Position numbers and translations under genes: made by a program. Shown in pieces: positions 33,889 to 42,657 of a stretch of DNA of 64,000 nucleotides (within the stretch, counting starts at the first letter, position 1; the number at the start of each line of letters is the position of its first letter). The DNA is from Phycisphaerales bacterium. Lineage in GTDB: Bacteria; Planctomycetota; Phycisphaerae; UBA1845. Location: positions 62,001 through 126,000 of the forward strand of contig JADZBE010000027.1 of NCBI GenBank assembly GCA_020852275.1, read 5' to 3'. The notes below the pieces were generated by a model. That model was not told the origin of the DNA and ran no database searches. It saw nothing but the letters and a program-made list of their open reading frames with translations.

Positions 33889-35565
33889 GTGAGTCGAGAA
33901 CTTACGTTCCCCGCCAATCTGGAGCGGGATTTCCCCGCGGTCGCGCCGCGCGTGCTGATTGTCGGTCTGGACGGCGCCACGTTCGACGTGCTGTCGCCGC
34001 TCATGGCCGACGGGCACATGCCCCGGCTGAAGTCGGCAGTGGACGGCGGCGCCTGGGGACCGCTGACTTCGACCACGCCGCCGATCACGCCGTCCGCATG
34101 GACCACGTTTCTCACCGGCAAGCATCCCGGGCTGCACCGCATCCTCGACTTCGAGGGCTACGACGTTGAAACGGGACTGCTGCGCTTCAACAGTGCGCGG
34201 TCGATCCGCGACACGCGCAACCTCTGGAGCATCCTCGGCGAACGCGGGCTCCGCGTGGGAAGCATCAACGTCCCCCTGACCTATCCGCCGCAGCAGGTCA
34301 ACGGCTTCATGATCTCAGGCTTCGACGCGCCTGGTCCGCGGTCGCAGTTCGCGTGGCCGCCTTCGCTGCGCGAGCCGATCCTGCAGCGCTGGTCCGATCC
34401 GACGTTTGGCAAGAACTGGCGGCGCAGGCTGCTGGGGGGACTGCCGCTGTTCCGCGAGAACGTCGCCTACATGGTGCGCAGCTTCCATCAGGGAGCGGAG
34501 ATGACGCGCTGGTGCGGCGACGAGTTCGGCTGGGACGTGCTCATGGTCGTGCTGAAGCTCGTGGACAACCTGCAGCACAAGACGTGGAAGCACATCGACC
34601 CGCGCTGGCGGGACCGGGACCCGGCGCGGCGCAACGTTGTTGTGCGGGCCTTCGAGGAGCTGGACCGGGCCATCGGCGACCTGCTCGACTACGCCCGCCA
34701 GCACGACGCGGTCGTGGTGATGGTCAGCGATCACGGGCACGGCAGCCTGGAAGGCAAGGTGTATCCCAACCGCCTGCTGGCCGACTGGGGCTACCTGAAG
34801 CTCCGCGGTCCGCTGCACCGGGCGGCGCGCGAGGCGCGACGCAAGCTTGGGCTTGGCGGGAACTCGACGCCCGCTGGAGGGGGACAGGTCGAGCAGCATC
34901 TGCCGGTGGATTTGTCGCAATCTCGGGCGTGCGTGATGCACGCGGGCATGGCCGGCTTCCTTTACATCAATCTCAAGGGTCGCCAGCCGGGCGGAATCGT
35001 CGAGCCGGGCGAGTACGAGTCGCTTCGCGGCGAACTGCGCAAGCGGCTGCTGGCGGTGCGGATGACCGATCCGCAAGGGCGTGAGTTTCAGCTTTTTCCC
35101 GCCGTGCACAGGCCGGAGGATCTTTACGGCTGCACGCGCGAGGCGGAGCCGTGGCTGCCGGACCTGATGCTGATTCAACACGACTCGCTTTCCGTCGCGC
35201 GACGGCTGCGCGGGCGCAAAGTCGTGGACTGGCTGCCGTACCGCAAGCTCGAAGGCACACACCGCTTCAACGGCATCTTCATCGCCTGCGGTCCGGGGGT
35301 CGCCCGCGGACGGCGCGTATCGGCGCACATCGTGGATTGCGCGCCGACGATCCTGGCGATGTGCGGGCTGAAGATTCCGCAAGACATGCAAGGTCGCGTC
35401 ATCCTGGACGCCTTCGAGCAGCCGCCCCGCGTCGAGCCGGCGTCCGTCGCCGCGTCAGGCAGCGCGATCACGGCGGATCGTGCGCCCACGCCGGATCACG
35501 GTTACGACGAACGTGAGCTTGCGGTCATCACGGATCGACTGGCGGACCTTGGTTATCTGGAATAG
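33889..35565 (+). CDS. Type I phosphodiesterase / nucleotide pyrophosphatase family protein
   Basis: 558 residues from GTG 33889, with AGGAGG ~5 nt upstream. Alkaline-phosphatase superfamily: the first metal ligand is in VLIVGLDGATFDVLSPL, the nucleophile Thr is in PPITPSAWTTFLTGKHPG, and later ligands are in VVMVSDHGHGS. No signal peptide is seen, so it may be cytoplasmic. The family hydrolyses phosphodiesters or pyrophosphates of nucleotides and lipid-linked groups; the substrate is not evident. Its stop at 35565 lies inside the opposite-strand VKOR-DsbA gene, a 38-nt tail-to-tail overlap. Confidence 0.87.
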   Translation: MSRELTFPANLERDFPAVAPRVLIVGLDGATFDVLSPLMADGHMPRLKSAVDGGAWGPLTSTTPPITPSAWTTFLTGKHPGLHRILDFEGYDVETGLLRFNSARSIRDTRNLWSILGERGLRVGSINVPLTYPPQQVNGFMISGFDAPGPRSQFAWPPSLREPILQRWSDPTFGKNWRRRLLGGLPLFRENVAYMVRSFHQGAEMTRWCGDEFGWDVLMVVLKLVDNLQHKTWKHIDPRWRDRDPARRNVVVRAFEELDRAIGDLLDYARQHDAVVVMVSDHGHGSLEGKVYPNRLLADWGYLKLRGPLHRAAREARRKLGLGGNSTPAGGGQVEQHLPVDLSQSRACVMHAGMAGFLYINLKGRQPGGIVEPGEYESLRGELRKRLLAVRMTDPQGREFQLFPAVHRPEDLYGCTREAEPWLPDLMLIQHDSLSVARRLRGRKVVDWLPYRKLEGTHRFNGIFIACGPGVARGRRVSAHIVDCAPTILAMCGLKIPQDMQGRVILDAFEQPPRVEPASVAASGSAITADRAPTPDHGYDERELAVITDRLADLGYLE

Positions 35566-36964
35566 GCGCGGCCGTCTCGTCGCTCGCCTCCAGAAGTTTC
35601 TTGACCGCCTCCGGTGGATCCTTCTTCAACGCGTCGTGCCAGTAGTACCGCGCGATCACGCGCCAGAAGTTCGGGTTCTTCACGTCGAAGTAGTTGTGCA
35701 GCAGCTTGTACTGCCCGGTTGAGCTTTCCATGTACACGGCCGGCGTCTGGTGGACGCCCAGGCGCTTGGCCTCCTTGATGTCCTCCTGCACGCGCTGGGC
35801 CACTTCCTCGGAGTTCATCTCGCCCAGGAAGAGGTCTTCGTCGAGCTTGAGGCGCCGGGCGAACTGGCGGACGCCCTGCTCGTTGTCCAGCACCGCGAGC
35901 TTCCCCTGGTTGGCGAACATCCAGTCGTGCGCTTCCCAGAACTTCTCCGCGCCCTGGAGGCGCGCCGCTTCCGCCGCGAAGGCCGCGTCACAGGCATGGG
36001 GGTGCGCGTTGGTGGTCACCTGGTTGCACTTCGTGCAGAGGGGGTAGTGCTTGAAAGTAAGCTGGACGTAGCCGTCGAAGAGCGGCTCGACGATGCTCGT
36101 GATGGCCTGCGCCGCCTGTGCGCACTGCGGACATTCGAAATCGCTGAAGATCACCAGCCGCACGGGCTTCTGCCCGGTCTTGGTGCGCTGCGGGTCATCC
36201 GGTCGCAGGTTGATGGCGACGCCTTCGCGCCGGAACCAGTTGTCCATCGCGGCCTTGCCGTCGTTGCGGTAAGTCTCCGCGATCTTGCGGTACTCGTCGC
36301 GCTCGCGCTCGAGGCGCTTGTAGTTGACCAGCAGTGCGGGATGGATCATGGAGCCGCTCTGGAAGGCATACACCAGCAGCATGGCCGCCAACGTGAGGGC
36401 GAGGACGCGCCAGGATGGATGGGGCAATTCGGCAGTGGTCGCGCGTTCGCCGAGATTCTGCGCCGCCGTTGCGGGCGCTCGCCGAGGCCACATCCACAGG
36501 AGCGCGACGAACAGCAGCACGTTGAGCACGTGGGTAGCGAGGCACTGCGTACACCAGGCGTCGATCTGTGTCGCCATGATGTAGATGAAGAACGCGGACG
36601 CGCACAGGCCAAGTCCGTTGAGCAGCATCGCCGGCAGGTGCAGCCAGCGGCGCGAGCGCGACGGTCTGCCCACGCCGATCAGCCACACCGCAAGCATCGA
36701 GTAGTACGCCCATCCCAGCATGGATACGGGGAGGCGCTGGGCGTCGGGCTTGTCGCCCTCCTTGGCAAACGGCAAGACGGCCCAGCGGCTTTGCGTGACT
36801 TTGCGGCAGTCGAGGGCGCTCTGCTCGCTCTCCGCGGAGCAGCCGAGGCTGAGGAAGCCGACGGGGGCTTTGCCGGTCATGTGCTCGGAGTAGAGGTTGA
36901 AGCTGATGAGCGCGGCCAGCAGGGCGACGGCGACGGCGGCGATCTGGAGGAGGGTCCATTTCAT
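35528..36964 (-). CDS. Vitamin K epoxide reductase - DsbA-like thioredoxin fusion
   Basis: 478 residues. N-terminal half: a VKOR membrane domain with several helices, the loop pair C42/C53 (SLGCSAESEQSALDC) and the active CxxC C138-TQ-C141 (WCTQC). C-terminal half: a DsbA/thioredoxin-like domain on the periplasmic side with C278-PQ-C281 (SDFECPQCAQ), cis-Pro region VHQTPAVYME. The fusion makes a self-contained disulphide-forming system: the thioredoxin domain oxidises exported proteins and is re-oxidised by the VKOR part through quinone. This suits a genome rich in secreted Cys proteins, such as those at 1-1217 and 41567. There is no obvious ribosome site before ATG 36964. Confidence 0.92.
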   Translation of the reverse strand: MKWTLLQIAAVAVALLAALISFNLYSEHMTGKAPVGFLSLGCSAESEQSALDCRKVTQSRWAVLPFAKEGDKPDAQRLPVSMLGWAYYSMLAVWLIGVGRPSRSRRWLHLPAMLLNGLGLCASAFFIYIMATQIDAWCTQCLATHVLNVLLFVALLWMWPRRAPATAAQNLGERATTAELPHPSWRVLALTLAAMLLVYAFQSGSMIHPALLVNYKRLERERDEYRKIAETYRNDGKAAMDNWFRREGVAINLRPDDPQRTKTGQKPVRLVIFSDFECPQCAQAAQAITSIVEPLFDGYVQLTFKHYPLCTKCNQVTTNAHPHACDAAFAAEAARLQGAEKFWEAHDWMFANQGKLAVLDNEQGVRQFARRLKLDEDLFLGEMNSEEVAQRVQEDIKEAKRLGVHQTPAVYMESSTGQYKLLHNYFDVKNPNFWRVIARYYWHDALKKDPPEAVKKLLEASDETAAPIPDNQGPPVDP

Positions 36965-37030
36965 GCGGAGGAACTCGAGTACTGGATGATGAAGCTGTAT
37001 TCGTGAATGGCTTATCGTTACCTGTCGGAT

Positions 37031-37119
37031 GCCGGCTCTGAGAGCCGGCAGACCGGTGGCAGCTCGGAGAGCTGCCCCACCTGTCGAAGAGCTGCCCCAC
37101 CCGGCAGCTCAGAGAGATG
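37031..37119. repeat. GGTGGGGCAGCTC repeat, left copy
   Basis: gccggctctgagagccggc followed by ggtggcagctcggagagctg and two gagctgccccacc units. It is the reverse complement of the copy at 37951-38049 and lies directly before the response regulator gene. Confidence 0.7.
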
Positions 37120-37209
37120 CCCTTCCGTGCGGCATTGTTCACGAATCCGGGGCGCGCGGCAATGCTCGATTTGTTGCCTTGCGTGTCGCGGCTTTGTAAC
37201 TTGGGGGTC

Positions 37210-37944
37210 ATGTCGCGTGAGCCTGTTCGGGACCCTGCCATGCCGACGGGAGCGGCGCGTGTGCTGCTGGTGGACGATGACGCCGCCGTGCATCAGGTGC
37301 TGCGCGACGGTCTGCCTGCGCGCGAGTTCGACCTTCACCGGGCCTCGACGCTCGCCGAAGCGCGGCGCCTGCTGAACCAGACGGCGTGGGACCTCGTCGT
37401 GCTTGACCTCCGTCTCCCCGACGGTAGCGGGCTTTCGCTGGCGCGGGAGATGCGCCAGGCCGGCAGCACGCTGCCCATTCTCATGCTGACCGTCTCCAGC
37501 GGGCTGGAGGATCGCGTCGAGGGTCTGGATCTTGGCGCGGACGATTACCTCGGCAAGCCGTTCGCGGTGGAGGAGTTGACCGCGCGGCTGCACGCGCTGT
37601 TGCGCCGGTCGCGCGGCTCGCACCCGGGCGTGCTGCGGTTCCTCGACATCGAGCTGGACCTGGTGAAGCGCGTGCTTCGGCGCGGAAAGCTCAGCGCCGA
37701 GCTGTCCAGCCGCGAGGCGGAGCTGATGGCGTACTTGATGCGCCATCCGCGCGAAGTGCTGGACCGGCGCCGCATCGTAGCGGACGTCTGGAACGACCCG
37801 ACTGAAGAGGGCAGCAACGTCCTGAACGTGTATATCAACTATCTGCGCAACAAGGTGGAAGGAGGCCTGTACCCGCGCGTGATTCACACGCTTCGCGGCG
37901 TGGGGTATCTCCTCTCGGACCGCGTCCCGGAAGGAACGGAGTGA
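37210..37944 (+). CDS. OmpR/PhoB-type response regulator
   Basis: 244 residues from ATG 37210 (MSREPVRDPAMPTG); the longer track start reads through the repeat. Receiver domain at ~16-130 with acidic pocket D22-D24, phospho-acceptor D66 (VVLDLRLPDGSG), the switch Thr/Ser in LMLTVSSG and Lys in DDYLGKPFAVEEL. C-terminal winged helix at ~150-240 (LSSREAELMAYLMRHPREVL, then NVYINYLRNKVEGG and RGVGYLL). No histidine kinase is adjacent, so it is an orphan. It is bracketed by inverted copies of the GGTGGGGCAGCTC repeat. The exosortase pair starts 240 nt downstream, so a regulatory link is possible but unproven. Confidence 0.92.
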   Translation: MSREPVRDPAMPTGAARVLLVDDDAAVHQVLRDGLPAREFDLHRASTLAEARRLLNQTAWDLVVLDLRLPDGSGLSLAREMRQAGSTLPILMLTVSSGLEDRVEGLDLGADDYLGKPFAVEELTARLHALLRRSRGSHPGVLRFLDIELDLVKRVLRRGKLSAELSSREAELMAYLMRHPREVLDRRRIVADVWNDPTEEGSNVLNVYINYLRNKVEGGLYPRVIHTLRGVGYLLSDRVPEGTE

Positions 37945-37950
37945 GCATGA

Positions 37951-38049
37951 GGTGGGGCAGCTTTCCGAGCTGCCTCCGGTCTGCCGGCTCTCCGACGGGT
38001 GGGGTAGCTTTCCGAGCTGCCTCCGGACTGCCGGCTCTCCGAGCCGGCA
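37951..38049. repeat. GGTGGGGCAGCTC repeat, right copies (tandem x2)
   Basis: Two tandem units of ggtggggcagctttccgagc ... ctgccggctctccga, inverted relative to 37031-37119. A copy of the CGCTTCCTTACGG family follows at 38098-38125. Confidence 0.7.
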
Positions 38050-38187
38050 ATTGCCGATGAATGAAAAGAAGGAGTCCCGAGGCTCGCCGGGTAGAACCGC
38101 TCCGTTACGGTCGCGGCTCGAATAAGGCGCCGCATCCATGAGACGCTGCCCTCATGAAGTGAACCAATCTTGAACAGCGCACCACCC

Positions 38188-38937
38188 ATGACCCAAGTGA
38201 AACAGCCGGACGGTCTGAGCCGTTCTTCATGGCTTGCCGCGGGACTGGCCGCGGGGATCGTGCTGGCGGGGGGAATCGGCTACCGCGTGGCGGCGTCGCG
38301 GATGGGCAGGATGCTCAGCAGCGCGCCGATGCCCAAGGGCACGCTGGCCGGGCTGGCGATGGACCTCGACGGCTGGAGCGGGCGGGAGTTCGTTCTGGAT
38401 GAGAAGCTGATTCGCGCGACGGACACGGACGATCACGTGTGCCGGCAGCTCACGTCGCGGCAGGGACTGCCGCAGGTCATGCTCTTCGTCGGCTACGGCA
38501 TCAACCTGCGCGACCTGACGCCGCACCGTCCTGAAGTCTGCTACATCGGGCAGGGCTGGACGCAGATTGGCGCCGACACGATCGCGCTGCCGCTTCCGGA
38601 CGGCGGAAAGCTGCCCTGCCGGTTGTTTCGGTTCCGCAAGGGGGACCTCAGTCCGCGCGTGACGGTGGTGCTGCACTACTACCTCGCCGACGGGAACCGC
38701 GGCGCGGACGTGGACTGGCTCCTCGACGCGGCGCTGCGCGGGTCGAGCCGAGCACATTACGCGGCGCGCGTGCAAATCGAATGTCCAGCGCCCGACGTGC
38801 CCGACGGCGTCGAGCGGGCGATGCAGTCGGTGCAGCGCGTCGCGCAGGCGTCGGCAGGTCCGATCCTGGACCTCATGCCGCGGCTCGAAAGCGGCGACGT
38901 CCCGGCCTCACCCGCGGCGGGAGGAGGTTCGCCATGA
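38188..38937 (+). CDS. EpsI-like exosortase-associated protein (DUF3485)
   Basis: 249 residues from ATG 38188 (TTG 38170 is the track start). One N-terminal membrane segment (WLAAGLAAGIVLAGGIGYRV), then an exported domain with the EpsI hallmarks: LDGWSGREFVLDEK, MLFVGYGINLRDLTPHRPEVCYIGQGW. The conserved H-P-P/R-E-x-C-Y-x-x-x-G-W block is present. EpsI-type proteins accompany exosortases and polysaccharide export. Its stop overlaps the exosortase start (ATGA), so the two are translated together. Confidence 0.85.
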   Translation: MTQVKQPDGLSRSSWLAAGLAAGIVLAGGIGYRVAASRMGRMLSSAPMPKGTLAGLAMDLDGWSGREFVLDEKLIRATDTDDHVCRQLTSRQGLPQVMLFVGYGINLRDLTPHRPEVCYIGQGWTQIGADTIALPLPDGGKLPCRLFRFRKGDLSPRVTVVLHYYLADGNRGADVDWLLDAALRGSSRAHYAARVQIECPAPDVPDGVERAMQSVQRVAQASAGPILDLMPRLESGDVPASPAAGGGSP

Positions 38938-39956
38938 GCACGCATCATCCGGCGACATCGGCGCCCGAGGACGCTCGCGGTGGCGCGCTGTCCTTCGACG
39001 GAAGTCACGCGGGCGCGGCGCACCACGCTGCCGCACTCGAGAGTCGCTCCGGCGACGCAAGCATCCCGACGCCGTGTTGCGAAGCCGCGTCGCCCTCTCG
39101 CGCCAACCGACAGCTTGCATGGGTCGTCGCAGTCCTGCTGGCGATGCTTGCCGGGTCCTACTGGCCTGTACTCACGGAACTGGCGCGCGACTGGGCGTCG
39201 AACGAGGACTACTCGGCGGGCATGTTCGTGCCGGCCGTGGCCGCGTACCTGGTGTGGGAAAAACGCAAGGGACTTGCATGTGTCGGCGGCGCGCCGTTCT
39301 GGGGCGCGGTCGTGTTGATTCTGGCGGCGGAGGCGGCGCGGCTTCAGGGGTTAAGCGACCTGCGGCAATCCGTGGAGCGCTATGCGCTGGTGCTGGAGAC
39401 GATGGGCGTCGTGCTTCTCGTCGGCGGGCTGCCGGTATTCCGCCGCGTCGGGTGGATTCTCGTGTTCCTCTTCCTCATGGCGCCGCTTCCGGGCAGCGTG
39501 CACAACGCGATTTCAGGTCCGATGCAGAACCAGGCCACTTCGGCCGCGAATTTCGTCCTCGAGCTGATGGGCATCGCCGTGCGGCGCGAGGGCAACATCC
39601 TGACGCTCAACGACCGGGTGCAAGTCGGCGTGGTCGAGGCGTGCAGCGGACTGAGAATGATGACCACGTTCGTGATCGTGGCGTCGTTTTTGGCGCTGTC
39701 GATCCGGCGGCCGCGCTGGCAGCGGGCGGCGCTCGTCATTTCGAGCGTGCCCGTGGCGGTGGCCTGCAACGTCGTCCGCGTGGTGTCCACGGCCTGGCTG
39801 CTGCTGGCGACGGACGGCAGCAAGGCGGTCGAGACGTTCTTCCACGACTTCGCGGGTTACGCCATGATGCCCATCGCCGTCGTGCTGCTGGTGGCGGAGT
39901 TGTGGCTGATGTCGAAGCTGGTGATTGAGGATCCGCCGGCACGGACGACGGGGTGA
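38934..39956 (+). CDS. Exosortase
   Basis: 340 residues from ATG 38934, with GAGGAGG upstream and a 4-nt overlap with the EpsI-like gene. The first ~60 residues are a polar leader. About eight membrane helices follow. The catalytic triad of exosortases is visible: Cys in VVEACSGLRMM, Arg in CNVVRVVSTAW and His in FFHDFAGYAMM. Exosortases are membrane transpeptidase-like enzymes that process PEP-CTERM-type sorting tails of exported proteins. No PEP-CTERM substrate is recognisable in this window, so the substrates are encoded elsewhere. Subtype is not assigned. Confidence 0.9.
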   Translation: MSTHHPATSAPEDARGGALSFDGSHAGAAHHAAALESRSGDASIPTPCCEAASPSRANRQLAWVVAVLLAMLAGSYWPVLTELARDWASNEDYSAGMFVPAVAAYLVWEKRKGLACVGGAPFWGAVVLILAAEAARLQGLSDLRQSVERYALVLETMGVVLLVGGLPVFRRVGWILVFLFLMAPLPGSVHNAISGPMQNQATSAANFVLELMGIAVRREGNILTLNDRVQVGVVEACSGLRMMTTFVIVASFLALSIRRPRWQRAALVISSVPVAVACNVVRVVSTAWLLLATDGSKAVETFFHDFAGYAMMPIAVVLLVAELWLMSKLVIEDPPARTTG

Positions 39957-40101
39957 AGCGCGCGGGCGTTGGAGGCGGTTGAGGCGTCCCGTGTTCGGAG
40001 ATCGGCGCGTTGGCGCGCCGCGACGGCGAGATTCGGCTGAAAGGACGCGGCGTTCCCGTCCGCGGGCTACCCGCATGCTCGCCAACCCCTAGAATGACGT
40101 C

Positions 40102-41451
40102 ATGTCGGCACACCCATCCGCGTCCACGGGCTTTCGTTGCGACGAGTCGTTTGCGCGGGAGCTGGACCTCGCGGATCCGCTCGCGCGGCGGCGCGACGCC
40201 TTTCACCTTCCCCTGCGCGGGGACGGCTCGCCGGCGATTTACTTCTGCGGAAATTCGCTGGGGTTGCAGCCCAGGACCGTGCGCGACGCGATCGACCAGG
40301 AGCTGGAGGACTGGGCGCGGCTGGCGGTGGACGCGCACTTCGACGGGCGAACGCCGTGGTATTCGTATCACGAGGTGCTGCGCGAAAGCGGCGCGAGGCT
40401 CGTCGGGGCGCTGCCCGGCGAAGTCGTGCACATGAACGGCCTGACCGTCAACCTCCACCTGATGATGGTCAGCTTCTACCGCCCGACGCCGCAGCGCTTC
40501 AAGATCCTCATGGAGGACGCCTCGTTCCCCTCCGACACCTACGCCGTGCGCACGCAGCTTCGCTTTCACGGTTTGGATCCGGATTCGGCGCTGCTGATCG
40601 CCCGGCCCCGCGAGGGGGAACACACGCTGCGCACGGAGGACGTCGAGGCGCTGCTCGACCGCGAGGGGGAGCGGATCGCGCTCGTGCTGCTGGGCGGCGT
40701 GAATTACTTCAGTGGGCAGGTGTTCGACATGGAGCGGATCGCGCGCGCGGCGCGGGCGCGCGGGTGCGTGGTGGGTTTTGATCTGGCGCACGCCGCGGGC
40801 AACGTGCCGCTGCGCCTGCACGACTGGGGCGTGGATTTCGCCGCGTGGTGCACCTACAAGTATCTCAACTGCGGACCCGGATCGGTGGCGGGGTGCTTCG
40901 TGCACGAGCGCCATCACCGCGACGCCTCGCTTCCGCGCCTCGGAGGCTGGTGGGGCAACGACCCCTCAACGCGCTTCCGCATGCACCTTAACCGCGAGTT
41001 CGTCCCGGTCGCCGCGGCGGATGCCTGGCAGCTCTCCAATCCGCCGATCCTGTCGATGGCCGCGCTGAAGGCGTCGCTGGCGATCTTTGACGAAGTGGGC
41101 ATGACCGCGCTGCGCGAGAAGTCCGGGAAGCTCACGGGGTACTTGCAATACCTCATCGACCGCGCCGGATGGCAACCCCATGCGTCCGGGGAGTCCGCGC
41201 GGGCTGAAGTCCAAGGCTCGCCCACGGACGCTCGCTACGAAGTCATCACCCCGCGGGAAGAGCGCGCCCGCGGCTGCCAGCTTTCAATCCTCGTCCACGA
41301 CCGCCCGAAGGAGCTGCTGCACAAGCTGCACGCCGAGGGCGTGGTCTGCGACTTCCGCGAGCCGAACGTCATCCGCGTCGCGCCGGTTCCGCTGTACAAC
41401 ACGTATCACGAAGTCTGGCGTTTCGCCCAGGTGCTGGCGCGGCACGCGTGA
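40102..41451 (+). CDS. kynU: Kynureninase
   Basis: 449 residues. Fold-type I PLP enzyme that splits kynurenine to anthranilate and alanine (or 3-hydroxykynurenine to 3-hydroxyanthranilate). Family features: YFCGNSLGLQPRTV at the start, VVHMNGLTVNLHLMM, GFDLAHAAGNVPLRLHDWGV with the PLP-binding Asp, and K253 in WCTYKYLNCGPGS as the Schiff-base Lys. The C-terminal substrate-binding part (CDFREPNVIRVAPVPLYNTY) is intact. No other tryptophan-degradation or quinolinate gene is next to it. A 10-bp hairpin without T run follows at 41464-41502. Confidence 0.95.
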   Translation: MSAHPSASTGFRCDESFARELDLADPLARRRDAFHLPLRGDGSPAIYFCGNSLGLQPRTVRDAIDQELEDWARLAVDAHFDGRTPWYSYHEVLRESGARLVGALPGEVVHMNGLTVNLHLMMVSFYRPTPQRFKILMEDASFPSDTYAVRTQLRFHGLDPDSALLIARPREGEHTLRTEDVEALLDREGERIALVLLGGVNYFSGQVFDMERIARAARARGCVVGFDLAHAAGNVPLRLHDWGVDFAAWCTYKYLNCGPGSVAGCFVHERHHRDASLPRLGGWWGNDPSTRFRMHLNREFVPVAAADAWQLSNPPILSMAALKASLAIFDEVGMTALREKSGKLTGYLQYLIDRAGWQPHASGESARAEVQGSPTDARYEVITPREERARGCQLSILVHDRPKELLHKLHAEGVVCDFREPNVIRVAPVPLYNTYHEVWRFAQVLARHA

Positions 41452-41516
41452 AAACTTCATCCGAGCCGGCGCCGGCGGCACACCGTCGCGGTGCGGCGCC
41501 GGCAGGAGAAACACAA

Positions 41517-41543
41517 AGGGACGACCCGGCATCCGGATCGTCC
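41517..41543 (-). terminator. Terminator of the 18-Cys protein gene
   Basis: Stem gggacga ... tcgtccc extended by ccgg pairs, read on the minus strand and followed by tttgtgtttc. It lies 24 nt after the stop of the Cys-rich gene. Confidence 0.6.
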
Positions 41544-41566
41544 CTCGGAGTCAGACAGCCGGCGGA

Positions 41567-41956
41567 TCAACCGCCGTGACACTCGATGGCGCAATGCTCC
41601 CGGCGTTCCTGGGCCGCCCGCTTGCAGCGGCGGAAGCACGCCCGGTCATCGCCGCACTCGGCGCGGCAACGCTCCAGCCCCTCGCAGTAGCCGGCGCAGC
41701 AGCGCAGCCCGCATTCGACGGTCCCGATGCACGCGTGAAACTGCTCTTCGGCCCGCGCGCGGCAGGCGCGGAGGCATTCCTCGTTGCCCTGGCATTCCTC
41801 TTCGCACACGCGAAGCTGGTGATGGAACGCCTCCTCGCAACGGGCGCGCCCCTCCGCCGCCGCGTGCTCGCAGCGACGACGGCACCCCGCGTTCGCGTTG
41901 TCGGCCCACAGACCGACCACCAACGCCACTGCGGCCAACGTCAACAGATTTCTCAT
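41567..41956 (-). CDS. Secreted Cys-rich protein (18 Cys)
   Basis: 129 residues; ATG 41956 has AGGAGG 7 nt upstream, an excellent start. The signal peptide ends DNANA-GC. The mature ~105 residues contain 18 Cys, many in C-x3-C spacing (CRRRC, CEEEC, CLRAC, CRAEC, CFRRC, CAIEC), with Ala/Arg/Glu-rich helical stretches between. This looks like stacked disulphide-linked helical hairpins or a metal-binding module. Oxidative folding could depend on the VKOR-DsbA protein 5 kb upstream. The family is not recognised. Confidence 0.85.
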   Translation of the reverse strand: MRNLLTLAAVALVVGLWADNANAGCRRRCEHAAAEGRARCEEAFHHQLRVCEEECQGNEECLRACRARAEEQFHACIGTVECGLRCCAGYCEGLERCRAECGDDRACFRRCKRAAQERREHCAIECHGG

Positions 41957-42657
41957 CGCGATTCCTCCTCAAGAAACGCATGACGGGCAACGCCCGCCGG
42001 ACGCCGACGGCCGGCACCCTGCCGACCGATCCACTCGAGATTTCAAGCAGGTCGCGGAAGCGCGCGAATCGACTATGCGCCCGCCCGTCTGATGGCCCGA
42101 GAGTGGGTCCACGCGCTCACGGCAAGAACTTCCGGTGCGCGACCCAGCTTCATTTCGACTCCCGAAAACCGGGGCAGGCTCCCCACTGCGGCATGCAGGA
42201 TGGGAAGCGCGAGTCGAGGTCACATCAAGCGGTGCAGGAGCCGCACGGAGGGCGCCCCTGCAATGGAAATGTCCGGCTCGCCTCGCCCCCGGATCGTGAA
42301 ATCCGGCGATCGACAGGCGGATCCGCATCCCCAGCGCCCAACCGCGCGGCCCGCTCTCTGTTCCCAACTGTGAGAGTACGCGCCGCAAAAAGGCCCGGAA
42401 AGCATGGTTAGACAGGATTAACGTGGAATCGCGCCGCTTGCGGATAGCCCTCGGTGAGGGCGCCGGACACAGAACCCGAAGCGCAAGCGAGGGCGGCCGT
42501 CCGAGGGCGACTTTCTGATGGCGGCTTCGCGCGGGCGGGCGGTCGTCTTCCGGCGCGGCGGCTTGGAGCGGCTGATCGGAGCGCAAGACCCTGGCTGGCG
42601 CTACGAGTTCGGAAGCGGAGCGCCCTTGCCGGCGCTACGGGTTCGGAAGGGGCCATG
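41957..42657. other. Gene-free intergenic region with planctomycete-type repeat
   Basis: 701 nt between two minus-strand genes. Listed ORFs (41969..42586 -, 42408..42656 -, 42454..42702 +) are Arg/Ala-rich shadows. At 42465-42652 there is a repeat cluster: acccgaagcgcaagcgaggg, then in inverse orientation ctggctggcgctacgagttc and cccttgccggcgctacgggt. Confidence 0.55.

Noticed and set aside
38781-38933. Longer start for the exosortase
   Set aside because: It would overlap most of the end of the EpsI-like gene; ATG 38934 has a ribosome site and a 4-nt coupling overlap.
41464-41502. Hairpin gccggcgccg/cggcgccggc as kynU terminator
   Set aside because: Strong stem but no T run and a 19-nt loop; could equally be random in GC-rich DNA.
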